A stretch of 64,000 bases of DNA from contig NZ_JAMXIB010000011.1 of the NCBI RefSeq assembly GCF_024006985.1, positions 33,672 to 97,671 of the forward strand, written 5' to 3'. The position numbers were made by a program, and so were the translations under genes. The number at the start of each line of letters is the position of its first letter. Position 1 is the first letter of the stretch. The stretch is from Robiginitalea marina. GTDB taxonomy: Bacteria > Bacteroidota > Bacteroidia > Flavobacteriales > Flavobacteriaceae. Below the pieces are notes generated by a model. The model was given only the letters and a program-made list of their open reading frames with translations, had not been told where the DNA came from and searched no databases. Positions 33,249 to 40,272 of this stretch are shown piece after piece.

Positions 33249-33629
33249 ATGAACATACCCTCCGAACTGAAGTACACCAAGGACCATGAATGGGTGCGGG
33301 TGGAAGGAGATGTAGCTACTATCGGCATCACGGATTTTGCCCAGGGCGAACTGGGCGATATCGTATACGTGGAAGTGGAAACCCTTGATGAGACCCTCGA
33401 TAAGGAGGAGGTTTTCGGTACAGTGGAGGCCGTGAAGACCGTTTCCGACCTGTTTTTGCCCGTCAGCGGCGAGATCATAGCCTTTAACGAGGCGTTGGAA
33501 GAGGAGCCTGAAAAGGTCAATGAAGACCCGTATGGGGAGGGGTGGATGATCCGGGTTCGGATGTCGGACCCTTCAGAACTGGAAGCCCTTATGGATGCCG
33601 ACGCCTACAAGGAGTTGGTGGGTGCCTAG
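33249..33629 (+). CDS. gcvH: Glycine cleavage system H protein
   Basis: The lipoyl carrier that shuttles the aminomethyl group among the P, T and L proteins of the glycine cleavage system, and in some bacteria a lipoate relay. 126 residues from the ATG giving [10 protein letters not shown]. The lipoyl-attachment Lys is Lys63 in [11 protein letters not shown]. The open frame extends upstream into the sprA 3' end, but that part reads as noise. The stop overlaps the start of the VanZ-like gene by 8 bases. No other gcv genes are present in the window. Confidence 0.96.
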   Translation: MNIPSELKYTKDHEWVRVEGDVATIGITDFAQGELGDIVYVEVETLDETLDKEEVFGTVEAVKTVSDLFLPVSGEIIAFNEALEEEPEKVNEDPYGEGWMIRVRMSDPSELEALMDADAYKELVGA

Positions 33630-34023
33630 GAAGGGCTTTTTTGCCCTCGCCTTTTTCCTCTGGGCCTTTGCAGTAGGCCTTCTGAGCCTTTTGCCCCTCC
33701 ACGACATGGGCCTTGAGGGCCCTCAAATCCCGTATTTTGACAAATGGGTTCACCTGGGGTTCTACCTGGCCGGGATGGTGCTGGGCTCCCTTTTTTTATG
33801 GGAACAATACCGGGGTAAAAAAAGGCAGCTGCCTTCCCTGCTCACCATGGCTGCAATCCTGTTCTTTTATGGTATGGTTATTGAGGTACTTCAGGGGGCC
33901 ATGGGCTTCCAGCGCAGTACTGAAGTATGGGACCTGGTGGCAAATACCCTCGGAATCTTCCTGGGGGGAGTGATAATGACCTTCGTGTTCGGCAGCAGCA
34001 ACACATTTAATTGGAGGGAATAA
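33622..34023 (+). CDS. VanZ-like membrane protein
   Basis: A 133-residue integral membrane protein of the VanZ family: four hydrophobic helices, the motif [17 protein letters not shown] after the first, and [29 protein letters not shown] later. The start is GTG at 33622, which has AAGGAG (33609-33614) at a good distance and overlaps the gcvH stop by 8 bases. Starting at the ATG at 33595 would overlap gcvH further. The function is unknown; VanZ itself affects teicoplanin resistance. The gcvH-vanZ-tonB arrangement is conserved near sprA in flavobacteria. Confidence 0.82.
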   Translation: MPRKGFFALAFFLWAFAVGLLSLLPLHDMGLEGPQIPYFDKWVHLGFYLAGMVLGSLFLWEQYRGKKRQLPSLLTMAAILFFYGMVIEVLQGAMGFQRSTEVWDLVANTLGIFLGGVIMTFVFGSSNTFNWRE

Positions 34024-34076
34024 TTGCTTTTTTGATAAAATAATAGTTAATTAGCAGGCATTAAAGTAAGGAAATC

Positions 34077-34781
34077 ATGGAAGTGAAAAAGAATCCAAAA
34101 GCTGACCTGAGCCGGAACAGCAGTTTTTATTTCGTGCTCGGCCTGGCGGTGGTTATGGGGCTGGTTTGGTTTGCCCTGGAATGGAAAACCTATGACAAGG
34201 GCACTGATTACGATATCTCCCTGAATGTTGAGGATATGCTGGATGAGGAGGTCCCGATGACCGAACAGATCAAGACGCCACCCCCCCCTCCGCCCCCTGC
34301 GGCCCCCGAGGTTATTGAAGTGGTGGAAGATGAGGAGGAAGTGGAAGAGACCGTGATCGAATCCACAGAAACCAGCCAGGAAGAAGAGATCGTTGAAGTA
34401 GACGATATCGTGGTTGAAGACGTGGATGAAGACATCGAGGTGCCGTTTGCCGTCATCGAGGATGTACCTGTATTCCCGGGCTGCGAAGGGGCCAGTGATA
34501 AAAAGGCCTGCTTTAACGAGATGATGCAGAAACACATCCGGAAGAATTTCCGGTATCCGGAAATGGCCCAGGAAATGGGGATCCAGGGACGGGTAGCCGT
34601 GATGTTTACCATCCAGAAGGATGGATCCATCGGAAATATCCGCCTGCGGGGCCCGGATAAAAACCTCGAGGCCGAAGCGCGCCGCATTATTGAAAAGCTG
34701 CCCAAAATGACCCCCGGAAAGCAACGCGGACGGGCCGTAAGGGTGCCTTTCAGCATCCCGATTACCTTCAAGCTGCAATAA
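34077..34781 (+). CDS. TonB-family energy transducer
   Basis: A 234-residue inner-membrane protein spanning the periplasm. One N-terminal helix (~16-37) is followed by a Pro-rich run (TPPPPPPPAAPEV, ~62-75), then an extremely acidic Glu/Asp/Val segment (~75-130). The C-terminal TonB domain (~150-234) has the pattern FRYPEMAQEMGIQGRVAVMF and ends VRVPFSIPITFKL. TonB transmits the ExbBD proton-motive signal to outer-membrane receptors; no exbBD is nearby. The start has TAAGGA upstream. It ends in a strong terminator. Confidence 0.88.
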   Translation: MEVKKNPKADLSRNSSFYFVLGLAVVMGLVWFALEWKTYDKGTDYDISLNVEDMLDEEVPMTEQIKTPPPPPPPAAPEVIEVVEDEEEVEETVIESTETSQEEEIVEVDDIVVEDVDEDIEVPFAVIEDVPVFPGCEGASDKKACFNEMMQKHIRKNFRYPEMAQEMGIQGRVAVMFTIQKDGSIGNIRLRGPDKNLEAEARRIIEKLPKMTPGKQRGRAVRVPFSIPITFKLQ

Positions 34782-34807
34782 CGCAGATACAGGAAAAAAG
34801 GACTAAG

Positions 34808-34846
34808 ACCCCGGTCCCGATAGCTATCGGGACCGGGGTTTTTTTA
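34808..34846 (+). terminator. Perfect 32-base inverted repeat terminator after the tonB-like gene
   Basis: A fully self-complementary dyad of 32 bases (34808-34839, 16-bp arms, centre GATAGCTATC) followed by a run of T to 34846. It closes the ruvA-sprA-gcvH-vanZ-tonB stretch. In a real hairpin the central 4 bases form the loop. Confidence 0.92.
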
Positions 34847-34907
34847 TCCCCGGTTGCACCCTAAACGGGGGGCTGCAGGCACCCCCTGGCCAATTCGCAG
34901 CGACAGG

Positions 34908-34938
34908 TTGGAAAGTAGGGTGTTGCAGCGTATCTTTG
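34908..34938 (+). promoter_or_regulatory. Sigma-A promoter of the cyoE/ctaB gene
   Basis: TTG (34908-34910), 20-base spacer, TATCTTTG (34931-34938). Both boxes match the Bacteroidota consensus. The ATG follows 18 bases later. Confidence 0.55.
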
Positions 34939-34956
34939 CGGGCCAAAGAAATTTCA

Positions 34957-35859
34957 ATGAAACCTGCAGCAGGTGCCCTACCCAGACATCCCCTGCACCT
35001 GGCCTTTTCCGACTTCAGGGAAATCACCAAGGCCAGGCTCGCGATCAGCGTGGTTTTTTCGGCCCTTGCCGGATACCTCCTGGGAGCCGAACAGGTACGC
35101 CTGATGCCCCTGCTGCTCCTTGCCGTAGGGGGGTACTGTATGGTAGGGGCTTCCAATGCCTTCAACCAGGTCATTGAACGCGACCTGGATGCACTCATGC
35201 ACCGCACCAGGAATCGCCCCATCCCCGCGGGCCGGATCCAGGTGGCCCAGGCCCTGGCCATCGCCATAGCCATGACCCTGGCAGGGGTGGTGTTGCTCTA
35301 TCTCCTCAACCCGAAAACCGCCCTTTTCGGTACGCTGTCAATTTTCCTCTATACCTGTGTCTATACCCCCCTGAAAACGGTAACCCCCCTCGCGGTCTTT
35401 GCCGGGGCGTTCCCGGGGGCCATCCCCTTCATGCTGGGCTGGGTGGCGGCCACAGGGGAATTCGGGATTGAACCGGGGACCCTGTTTATGATCCAGTTCT
35501 TCTGGCAGTTTCCGCATTTCTGGGCCCTGGGTTGGATGCTCGACGAAGATTACCGCAGGGGCGGGTTCAAGATGCTCCCCACGGGGAAGAAGGACACGGG
35601 CACGGCCGTGCAGATCATAATGTACACCATTTGGATGATCGTGATTTCCATCGTCCCGGTCTTCGGGATTACAGGCAGGCTCCACCTCTCCATCCCGGCT
35701 GCCGTCCTGGTCTTCCTGATGGGGCTGGTCATGCTCTGGTTCGCCCTGCGGCTTTATGAGTTGCGCGACCGGAAATCCGCCCGCAGCCTGATGCTGAGCA
35801 GCGTGACCTATATTAGCCTGATACAAATCGTTTACGTTATCGATAAATTCCTGTCATGA
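34957..35859 (+). CDS. ctaB: Protoheme IX farnesyltransferase (heme O synthase)
   Basis: Transfers a farnesyl group to heme B to make heme O, the precursor of heme A for the oxidase. 300 residues, UbiA superfamily, with about nine hydrophobic helices. The prenyl-diphosphate/Mg site NAFNQVIERDLDALMHRTRNRP lies at 67-88. The ATG at 34957 is preferred over a TTG seven codons upstream, which lies inside the promoter. The last 4 bases overlap the following subunit III gene (ATGA), so the two are translationally coupled. No ctaA (heme A synthase) is in the window. Confidence 0.95.
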   Translation: MKPAAGALPRHPLHLAFSDFREITKARLAISVVFSALAGYLLGAEQVRLMPLLLLAVGGYCMVGASNAFNQVIERDLDALMHRTRNRPIPAGRIQVAQALAIAIAMTLAGVVLLYLLNPKTALFGTLSIFLYTCVYTPLKTVTPLAVFAGAFPGAIPFMLGWVAATGEFGIEPGTLFMIQFFWQFPHFWALGWMLDEDYRRGGFKMLPTGKKDTGTAVQIIMYTIWMIVISIVPVFGITGRLHLSIPAAVLVFLMGLVMLWFALRLYELRDRKSARSLMLSSVTYISLIQIVYVIDKFLS

Positions 35860-36443
35860 GCAAAGAACTGACCGAAGTGCCCCGGGAGGAAAAGACCAGC
35901 CGTGCCAAAAAAATGATGCTTTGGTTCGGGATCGTGAGCCTGCTGATGAGCTTTGCGGGATGGACCAGCGCGTATATTGTGAGCAGTTCCCGGGAGGACT
36001 GGCTGAAGGATTACCAGCTGCCCGGCGCTTTCTGGGTCAGCACGGCCATTATCCTCTGCAGCAGCATTACCTACTGGCTGGCCAGGCGGTCGGTGTTCCG
36101 GAATGCCCAGTCCCGGGGGACCCTTTGGCTCGGCGTTACCCTCGTCCTGGGCATCGCCTTTGTCATTTCGCAGTTCCGGGGCTTTTCGGAAATGATCGCC
36201 CTGGGCTATTATTTTACGGGGCCCACCAGCAACATTACCCTTTCCTATATATTCCTGATCGCAGCCGTTCATATCCTGCACGTGGCGGCAGGCCTGATTT
36301 CCCTGCTGGTGGTCCTTTACCGCCAGGTGCGGGGAAGCTATGGCCCGGGACGTATGCTGGGCATGGAGCTGGGGATCACCTTCTGGCATTTCCTGGATGC
36401 GCTTTGGATTTACCTCATCCTCTTTTTCTATTTTTTCAGGTAG
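35856..36443 (+). CDS. Cytochrome c oxidase subunit III-like protein (short form)
   Basis: 195 residues with five hydrophobic helices and the subunit III hallmarks TGPTSNITLSYIFLIAAVHILHV and, near the end, TFWHFLDALWIYLILFF. It is shorter than classical seven-helix subunit III, as is common in Bacteroidota, where two COX3-type genes lie in tandem. Subunit III stabilises the oxidase and its proton uptake. It is coupled to ctaB by an ATGA overlap and followed by a weak hairpin. Confidence 0.9.
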   Translation: MSKELTEVPREEKTSRAKKMMLWFGIVSLLMSFAGWTSAYIVSSSREDWLKDYQLPGAFWVSTAIILCSSITYWLARRSVFRNAQSRGTLWLGVTLVLGIAFVISQFRGFSEMIALGYYFTGPTSNITLSYIFLIAAVHILHVAAGLISLLVVLYRQVRGSYGPGRMLGMELGITFWHFLDALWIYLILFFYFFR

Positions 36444-36444
36444 G

Positions 36445-36480
36445 TCCGGGGGGAAATGAAATGTCCCCGGATTCTGCTTT
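36445..36480 (+). terminator. Weak terminator-like hairpin after the first subunit III gene
   Basis: A 7-bp stem, TCCGGGG (36445-36451) with CCCCGGA (36465-36471), and a 13-base loop, followed by a T-rich tract TTCTGCTTT. The tract overlaps the -33 box of the next promoter, so stopping and re-initiation may be linked. Confidence 0.4.
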
Positions 36481-36507
36481 TGTAACGTTCAAAAAAATGT
36501 ATTTTTG
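36479..36507 (+). promoter_or_regulatory. Sigma-A promoter of the second subunit III operon
   Basis: TTTG (36479-36482), 17-base spacer, TATTTTTG (36500-36507). Both boxes match the consensus, with a leader of about 25-30 bases to the ATG at 36539. Confidence 0.58.
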
Positions 36508-36538
36508 CTAAAATTCTCATAATACCATTCTAGATCAT

Positions 36539-37513
36539 ATGGACACTACGGTCACAACGGGTTCGGAAGAGCGGGTATGGGGAGGCGGAAACCGCCCCAT
36601 GCAGGCCAGCTATGGCAAATTGATGATGTGGTTTTTCATCGTTTCCGATGCCCTTACTTTTTCGGGGTTCCTTGCCTCTTACGGCTTTTCCCGGTTTAAA
36701 TTCATCGAAACCTGGCCCATTGCCGATGAGGTATTTACCCACGTTCCCTTTTTCCATGGGAACTACCCCATGTACTATGTGGCCTTTATGACCTTTGTGC
36801 TCATCATGTCGTCGGTAACCATGGTACTGGCCGTGGATGCAGGCCATCGCATGATGAAGAACCGGGTGATCCTCTACATGTTCCTGACCATCATCGGGGG
36901 CCTTATCTTCGTGGGCTCCCAGGCCTGGGAATGGGCCACCTTCATCCGTGGCGATTACGGGGCCGTGGAAACAAAAGGGGGACGCATCCTGCAATTTGTC
37001 AATGCCGAAACCGGCGAGCGCGCTGCCCTTTCCGAATTTGCGGCGACCCTCCCGGGGGAACGCGAGCGGCACGAACGCAAAACCGGGATTTGGTTTACCC
37101 AGGAAGCGGCCCTCCCCTCGTATACGGTTGATGAGGTTGTGGAGGGGCTGCGGTCCAGCCCGAATATCCTGATCCGTACCGAGCAGCTGAACGAGGACGG
37201 GGAAAAGACCATCCTGAACCGCGAACAGACCCTGGAGCGGATCAAGGACGCCACCCTGGTGGTGGAAGGGGCCAACCTGATCCGCAACGAATACGGAAGT
37301 CGTCTTTTTGCAGACTTTTTCTTTTTTATCACCGGCTTCCACGGCTTCCACGTGTTTTCAGGGGTGGTGATCAACGTAATTATTTTCTTCAATGTAATCC
37401 TGGGCACCTACGAAAGGCGGGGCCACTATGAAATGGTGGAGAAGGTCGGGTTGTACTGGCACTTTGTTGACCTGGTATGGGTCTTTGTATTTACCTTCTT
37501 CTATCTGGTTTAA
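36539..37513 (+). CDS. Cytochrome c oxidase subunit III with a large inserted loop
   Basis: 324 residues. Helices at ~25-48, 78-98, 110-130, 257-285 and 300-322 carry subunit III motifs (SQAWEWATFIRGDYG, then FFITGFHGFHVFSGV and YWHFVDLVWVFVFTFFYLV). Between WEW and the TGxHGxHV helix sits an inserted hydrophilic segment of ~115 residues (138-255), rich in Glu, Arg and Thr, with no motif I recognise. It has its own promoter and precedes the subunit IV gene by 30 bases. Insertions here are seen in other Bacteroidota oxidases, but the function is unknown. Confidence 0.92.
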   Translation: MDTTVTTGSEERVWGGGNRPMQASYGKLMMWFFIVSDALTFSGFLASYGFSRFKFIETWPIADEVFTHVPFFHGNYPMYYVAFMTFVLIMSSVTMVLAVDAGHRMMKNRVILYMFLTIIGGLIFVGSQAWEWATFIRGDYGAVETKGGRILQFVNAETGERAALSEFAATLPGERERHERKTGIWFTQEAALPSYTVDEVVEGLRSSPNILIRTEQLNEDGEKTILNREQTLERIKDATLVVEGANLIRNEYGSRLFADFFFFITGFHGFHVFSGVVINVIIFFNVILGTYERRGHYEMVEKVGLYWHFVDLVWVFVFTFFYLV

Positions 37514-37543
37514 TCACAACGCATATAATAAATTCTAGTCAGC

Positions 37544-37927
37544 ATGGCGCACGAACATAAATTGGAAATCTTCAGGGGGCTGGTCAAATTCAGTTCCAAC
37601 ACGCGCAAAATTTGGGGGGTACTGGTCTTCCTGTCCATCGTAACCGCAGTGGAGGTGGGCCTGGGGATTACCAAACCCGCTATCCTCACCGGGAATTACT
37701 TTCTGGGCATGAAACTGCTCAACTGGATTTTCATCATCCTGACCCTGGTGAAGGCCTATTACATCGCCTGGGATTTCATGCACCTCAGGGACGAAAAAGC
37801 CTCCCTGAGAAGGGCAGTGGTATGGACCCCCATTTTCCTGGTAAGCTACCTGATCTTTATCCTCCTTTTTGAAGCGGACTACATCTACACAGTCTTCAGG
37901 GATGGGTTTGTGAAATGGGATTTCTAG
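37544..37927 (+). CDS. Cytochrome c oxidase subunit IV-type membrane protein
   Basis: 127 residues with three hydrophobic helices (~22-42, 50-75 and 88-110), a His/Lys-rich start (MAHEHKLEIFRG) and the segment AYYIAWDFMHLRDEK, as in prokaryotic COX4/CyoD-like subunits. It sits between subunit III and SCO-type genes and is followed by a strong terminator. The role is structural or in assembly. Confidence 0.88.
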   Translation: MAHEHKLEIFRGLVKFSSNTRKIWGVLVFLSIVTAVEVGLGITKPAILTGNYFLGMKLLNWIFIILTLVKAYYIAWDFMHLRDEKASLRRAVVWTPIFLVSYLIFILLFEADYIYTVFRDGFVKWDF

Positions 37928-37945
37928 GCCGAATTAACAGTATGT

Positions 37946-37975
37946 AAAGACGGTTTTGAGGCCGTCTTTTTTATT
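37946..37975 (+). terminator. Terminator after the subunit IV gene
   Basis: AAAGACGG (37946-37953) pairs with CCGTCTTT (37962-37969). The loop is 8 bases and T-rich sequence follows. Confidence 0.85.
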
Positions 37976-37979
37976 TTTG
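37972..37979 (+). promoter_or_regulatory. Candidate -7 box for the SCO-like operon
   Basis: TATTTTTG overlaps the T tract of the preceding terminator and ends 15 bases before the next ATG. A -33 TTG at a correct distance is not seen, so it is tentative. Confidence 0.3.
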
Positions 37980-37994
37980 CCTGGCGCGCACGCT

Positions 37995-38618
37995 ATGAAA
38001 AAGACCTTCGTCTTAACCGTCCTTTTCGTCCTGCCCCTGGTGGTATACCTTTTCTTTGCCTCCGGGGTGAACCGTTTCGGGAAACTTCCCGTGCTTACCG
38101 CCCAGGTGGGGGATCTGGAAGGTTTTGGCGATGCCCGGTTGGATGGCCGGATCAGCATCCTTGGCTTTCTGGGTACCGACCCCGGGTCGAAGAAGGGCAA
38201 TGTCTTTAACCTGAACCAGAAAATCTACAAGCCCTTTTACGAATTCACGGATTTTCAGGTGATCATGGTAGTGGCCCCGGGTTCTGAAGCGGCCGTGGAG
38301 GAACTGCGCAGCGAACTGGCCACCTTTACCGATATCCGGAACTGGCGGTTTGTCTCCGGCACCCCGGAGCAGGTGCAGGGGTTGTTTTCCAGCCTGCAAA
38401 CCGACCTGGCCCTTGATGCCTCCCTGTCGACCCCTTATGTGTTCATCATAGACAAGGAGCGGCGGCTGAGGGGAAGGGACTCCGATGAGGACGAAGGGAC
38501 CAAATACGGCTTCGACGCCACCTCCGTGGCCGACCTGAACAATAAAATGAAAGATGATGTAAAAATCATCCTGGCGGAATACCGGATGGCCCTTAAGAAA
38601 AACCGGGCCGACCGGTAA
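37995..38618 (+). CDS. SCO-like thioredoxin-fold membrane protein without Cys or His
   Basis: 207 residues from the ATG giving MKKTFVLTVL. One N-terminal helix (~3-23) is followed by a domain that lines up with the SCO1 encoded next door: RISILGFLGTDPGSKKGN corresponds to VYVVEFFFTTCPSICPV. The two copper-binding Cys are replaced by Pro63 and Lys67. The SCO copper His is also absent, and the whole protein contains no Cys and no His. It therefore cannot bind copper or do thiol chemistry in the SCO way. A scaffold or regulatory role in oxidase assembly is an inference from context. The gap to the true SCO1 is 48 bases. Confidence 0.75.
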   Translation: MKKTFVLTVLFVLPLVVYLFFASGVNRFGKLPVLTAQVGDLEGFGDARLDGRISILGFLGTDPGSKKGNVFNLNQKIYKPFYEFTDFQVIMVVAPGSEAAVEELRSELATFTDIRNWRFVSGTPEQVQGLFSSLQTDLALDASLSTPYVFIIDKERRLRGRDSDEDEGTKYGFDATSVADLNNKMKDDVKIILAEYRMALKKNRADR

Positions 38619-38666
38619 ATTTACCCCGGGGTAGGCCCCGGGAAAGTGTAGAAAAATGACGATGCC

Positions 38667-39407
38667 TTGAATAAGGGAAAATACAAATATATCTGGGTGG
38701 CCCTCGTGGTGCTGGTATTCGGGATTATCTTCGTCCCCCGTATTGCCGACCGGCTCCGGCAGGGAAGCGTGGTGGAACACGACCGCATCAGCCGTGATCC
38801 GGCAAAGGAACCCCTGTCGTACCTCTATTTCGACGGGGAAAGGCGAAAGGTACCACCTTTTGCGCTGCTCAACCAGGACAGCCTGCTGGTCACCGACCGC
38901 GATTACCTTGGGAAGGTCTATGTGGTTGAGTTTTTCTTTACCACCTGCCCGAGCATTTGCCCGGTCATGACCAAAAACCTGGTCCAACTCCAGGAAGAAT
39001 TCCGGGAATTTGAGGATTTTGGGGTCGCGTCCTTTACCATAAACCCGCAATACGACACCCCCGGGGTCCTTAAGCAGTATGCCGAGCGGCACGGGATCAC
39101 CGACATGGACTGGCACCTGCTCACCGGGGATGCGGAAACGATTTACGAACTGGCCAATGCCGGGTTCAATATCTATGCGCAGGAAATGGCCGACGCCCCG
39201 GGTGGGTTTGAACATTCCGGCCTTTTTGCCCTGGTGGACCAGGAAGGTTACCTTCGCTGCCGCAAAGACGAATTCGGGAACCCCATCATCTATTACCGGG
39301 GGGCGATTCCCGAGGAAGATGGGGCCAACCCTCAAGGGGAAACCGAGCAGATCAGCCTTTTGAAACAAGACATTCGCAACCTGTTAACGCCGCCTGATGG
39401 AAAATAA
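38667..39407 (+). CDS. SCO1/SenC-type copper chaperone for cytochrome oxidase
   Basis: Delivers copper to, or reduces, the CuA site of subunit II. 246 residues. One N-terminal anchor helix (~8-24) precedes a thioredoxin fold with the CPSIC motif (Cys94, Cys98) and copper-ligand His183 in GGFEHSGLF. No in-frame ATG is available near the anchor helix, so the TTG at 38667 is the likely start. Its stop overlaps the start of the DUF420 gene by 11 bases. Confidence 0.92.
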   Translation: MNKGKYKYIWVALVVLVFGIIFVPRIADRLRQGSVVEHDRISRDPAKEPLSYLYFDGERRKVPPFALLNQDSLLVTDRDYLGKVYVVEFFFTTCPSICPVMTKNLVQLQEEFREFEDFGVASFTINPQYDTPGVLKQYAERHGITDMDWHLLTGDAETIYELANAGFNIYAQEMADAPGGFEHSGLFALVDQEGYLRCRKDEFGNPIIYYRGAIPEEDGANPQGETEQISLLKQDIRNLLTPPDGK

Positions 39408-39933
39408 GCTACGCGAGCGGGAAAAGCGCTTTAACCGCTGGATTGCCATTACCTCCATTGCCATCCCCGTGGTGGTGGCCCTGCTGTTTGGGATCCGCAT
39501 CCCGGGGGTCGAACCTTTGGGGTTCCTGCCCCCGATTTATGCCGGAATCAACGGGCTGACTGCCCTGCTGCTGCTGGTCGCCCTCTGGGCGATCAAAGGG
39601 GGGAGGCAACGGCTGCACAGCCGGCTGATGACGACCTGCATCGGCCTTTCCCTGCTATTCCTCATCATGTACGTGGCCTACCACATGACGTCTGATTCCA
39701 CCCCTTTCGGGGGCGAAGGCTTGATACGGTACCTGTATTACGCCCTGCTGGTCAGCCACATCCTCCTTTCCATTGCCGTAATCCCCCTGGTGCTGCGCAC
39801 CTATGCCAAAGCTTACCTGGGCGACTACGCCGGACACCGGAAACTTGCCCGGATCACCTTTCCCGTATGGCTGTACGTGGCCGTTACCGGGGTACTGGTC
39901 TACCTGATGATCTCACCTTATTACCCGTATTGA
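39397..39933 (+). CDS. DUF420 family membrane protein
   Basis: 178 residues with five hydrophobic helices and conserved His in the segments AYHMTSDSTPFGGEG and ALLVSHILLSI. DUF420 (CtaM/YozB-like) proteins are required for aa3-oxidase maturation in some Firmicutes. Its place directly after SCO1, overlapping it by 11 bases, supports a role in oxidase assembly here. It ends in TGA overlapping the next ATG by one base. Confidence 0.87.
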   Translation: MENKLREREKRFNRWIAITSIAIPVVVALLFGIRIPGVEPLGFLPPIYAGINGLTALLLLVALWAIKGGRQRLHSRLMTTCIGLSLLFLIMYVAYHMTSDSTPFGGEGLIRYLYYALLVSHILLSIAVIPLVLRTYAKAYLGDYAGHRKLARITFPVWLYVAVTGVLVYLMISPYYPY

Positions 39934-40160
39934 TGCGCCTGAAGAAAACCCCCCTCCTGTTTTTTGCAGTCTTTGCAGTCCTGCTGGCTCCGCTCCAGAG
40001 CCTGGAGGCCCAGTGCGCCATGTGCCGGGCCGTGCTGGAAAGCAATGGCGACGATGCCGTGGCAGAGGGGATCAACAATGGTATCGTATACCTTATGGCC
40101 ATCCCGTACCTGTTGGTCGGGGTGCTGATCTTCATCGTTTACCGAAAGGTAAAGTCTTAA
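39933..40160 (+). CDS. Small membrane protein with a CAMC motif
   Basis: 75 residues from the ATG that overlaps the DUF420 stop by one base. A signal-like helix (~5-24) ends in a processed-looking LEAQ, then CAMCRAVLESN (Cys26 and Cys29), a short soluble stretch and a second helix (~45-69) ending RKVKS. The CxxC would sit at the periplasmic face. I do not recognise a named family. Its coupling to SCO1 and DUF420 suggests a thiol or metal role in oxidase maturation; this is inferred. Confidence 0.72.
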   Translation: MRLKKTPLLFFAVFAVLLAPLQSLEAQCAMCRAVLESNGDDAVAEGINNGIVYLMAIPYLLVGVLIFIVYRKVKS

Positions 40161-40189
40161 GGCGTTCCCACTTTTTTATAGGGGGAAAC

Positions 40190-40217
40190 TGTAACAAACA
40201 GGCGTTTTCGCCGTCTA
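40190..40217 (+). promoter_or_regulatory. ECF-sigma-like promoter of the first ABC operon
   Basis: TGTAAC (40190-40195), exactly 16 bases, then CGTCTA (40212-40217). The AAC -35 core and the CGTC -10 core are general features of ECF sigma promoters. The same element with the same spacing precedes the second ABC operon at 44006-44033. The ATG is 55 bases downstream. Confidence 0.6.
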
Positions 40218-40272
40218 TTAGAGTGTCCCTTTGGGGCATTCATCAATCATCAATCCACAGTACCCACCACCC

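Noticed and set aside
36481..36502. TGTAAC before the second subunit III gene as another ECF-type -35 box
   Set aside because: No CGTC/GTCTA sequence lies 15-17 bases downstream; a good TTTG-N17-TATTTTTG promoter explains the region.
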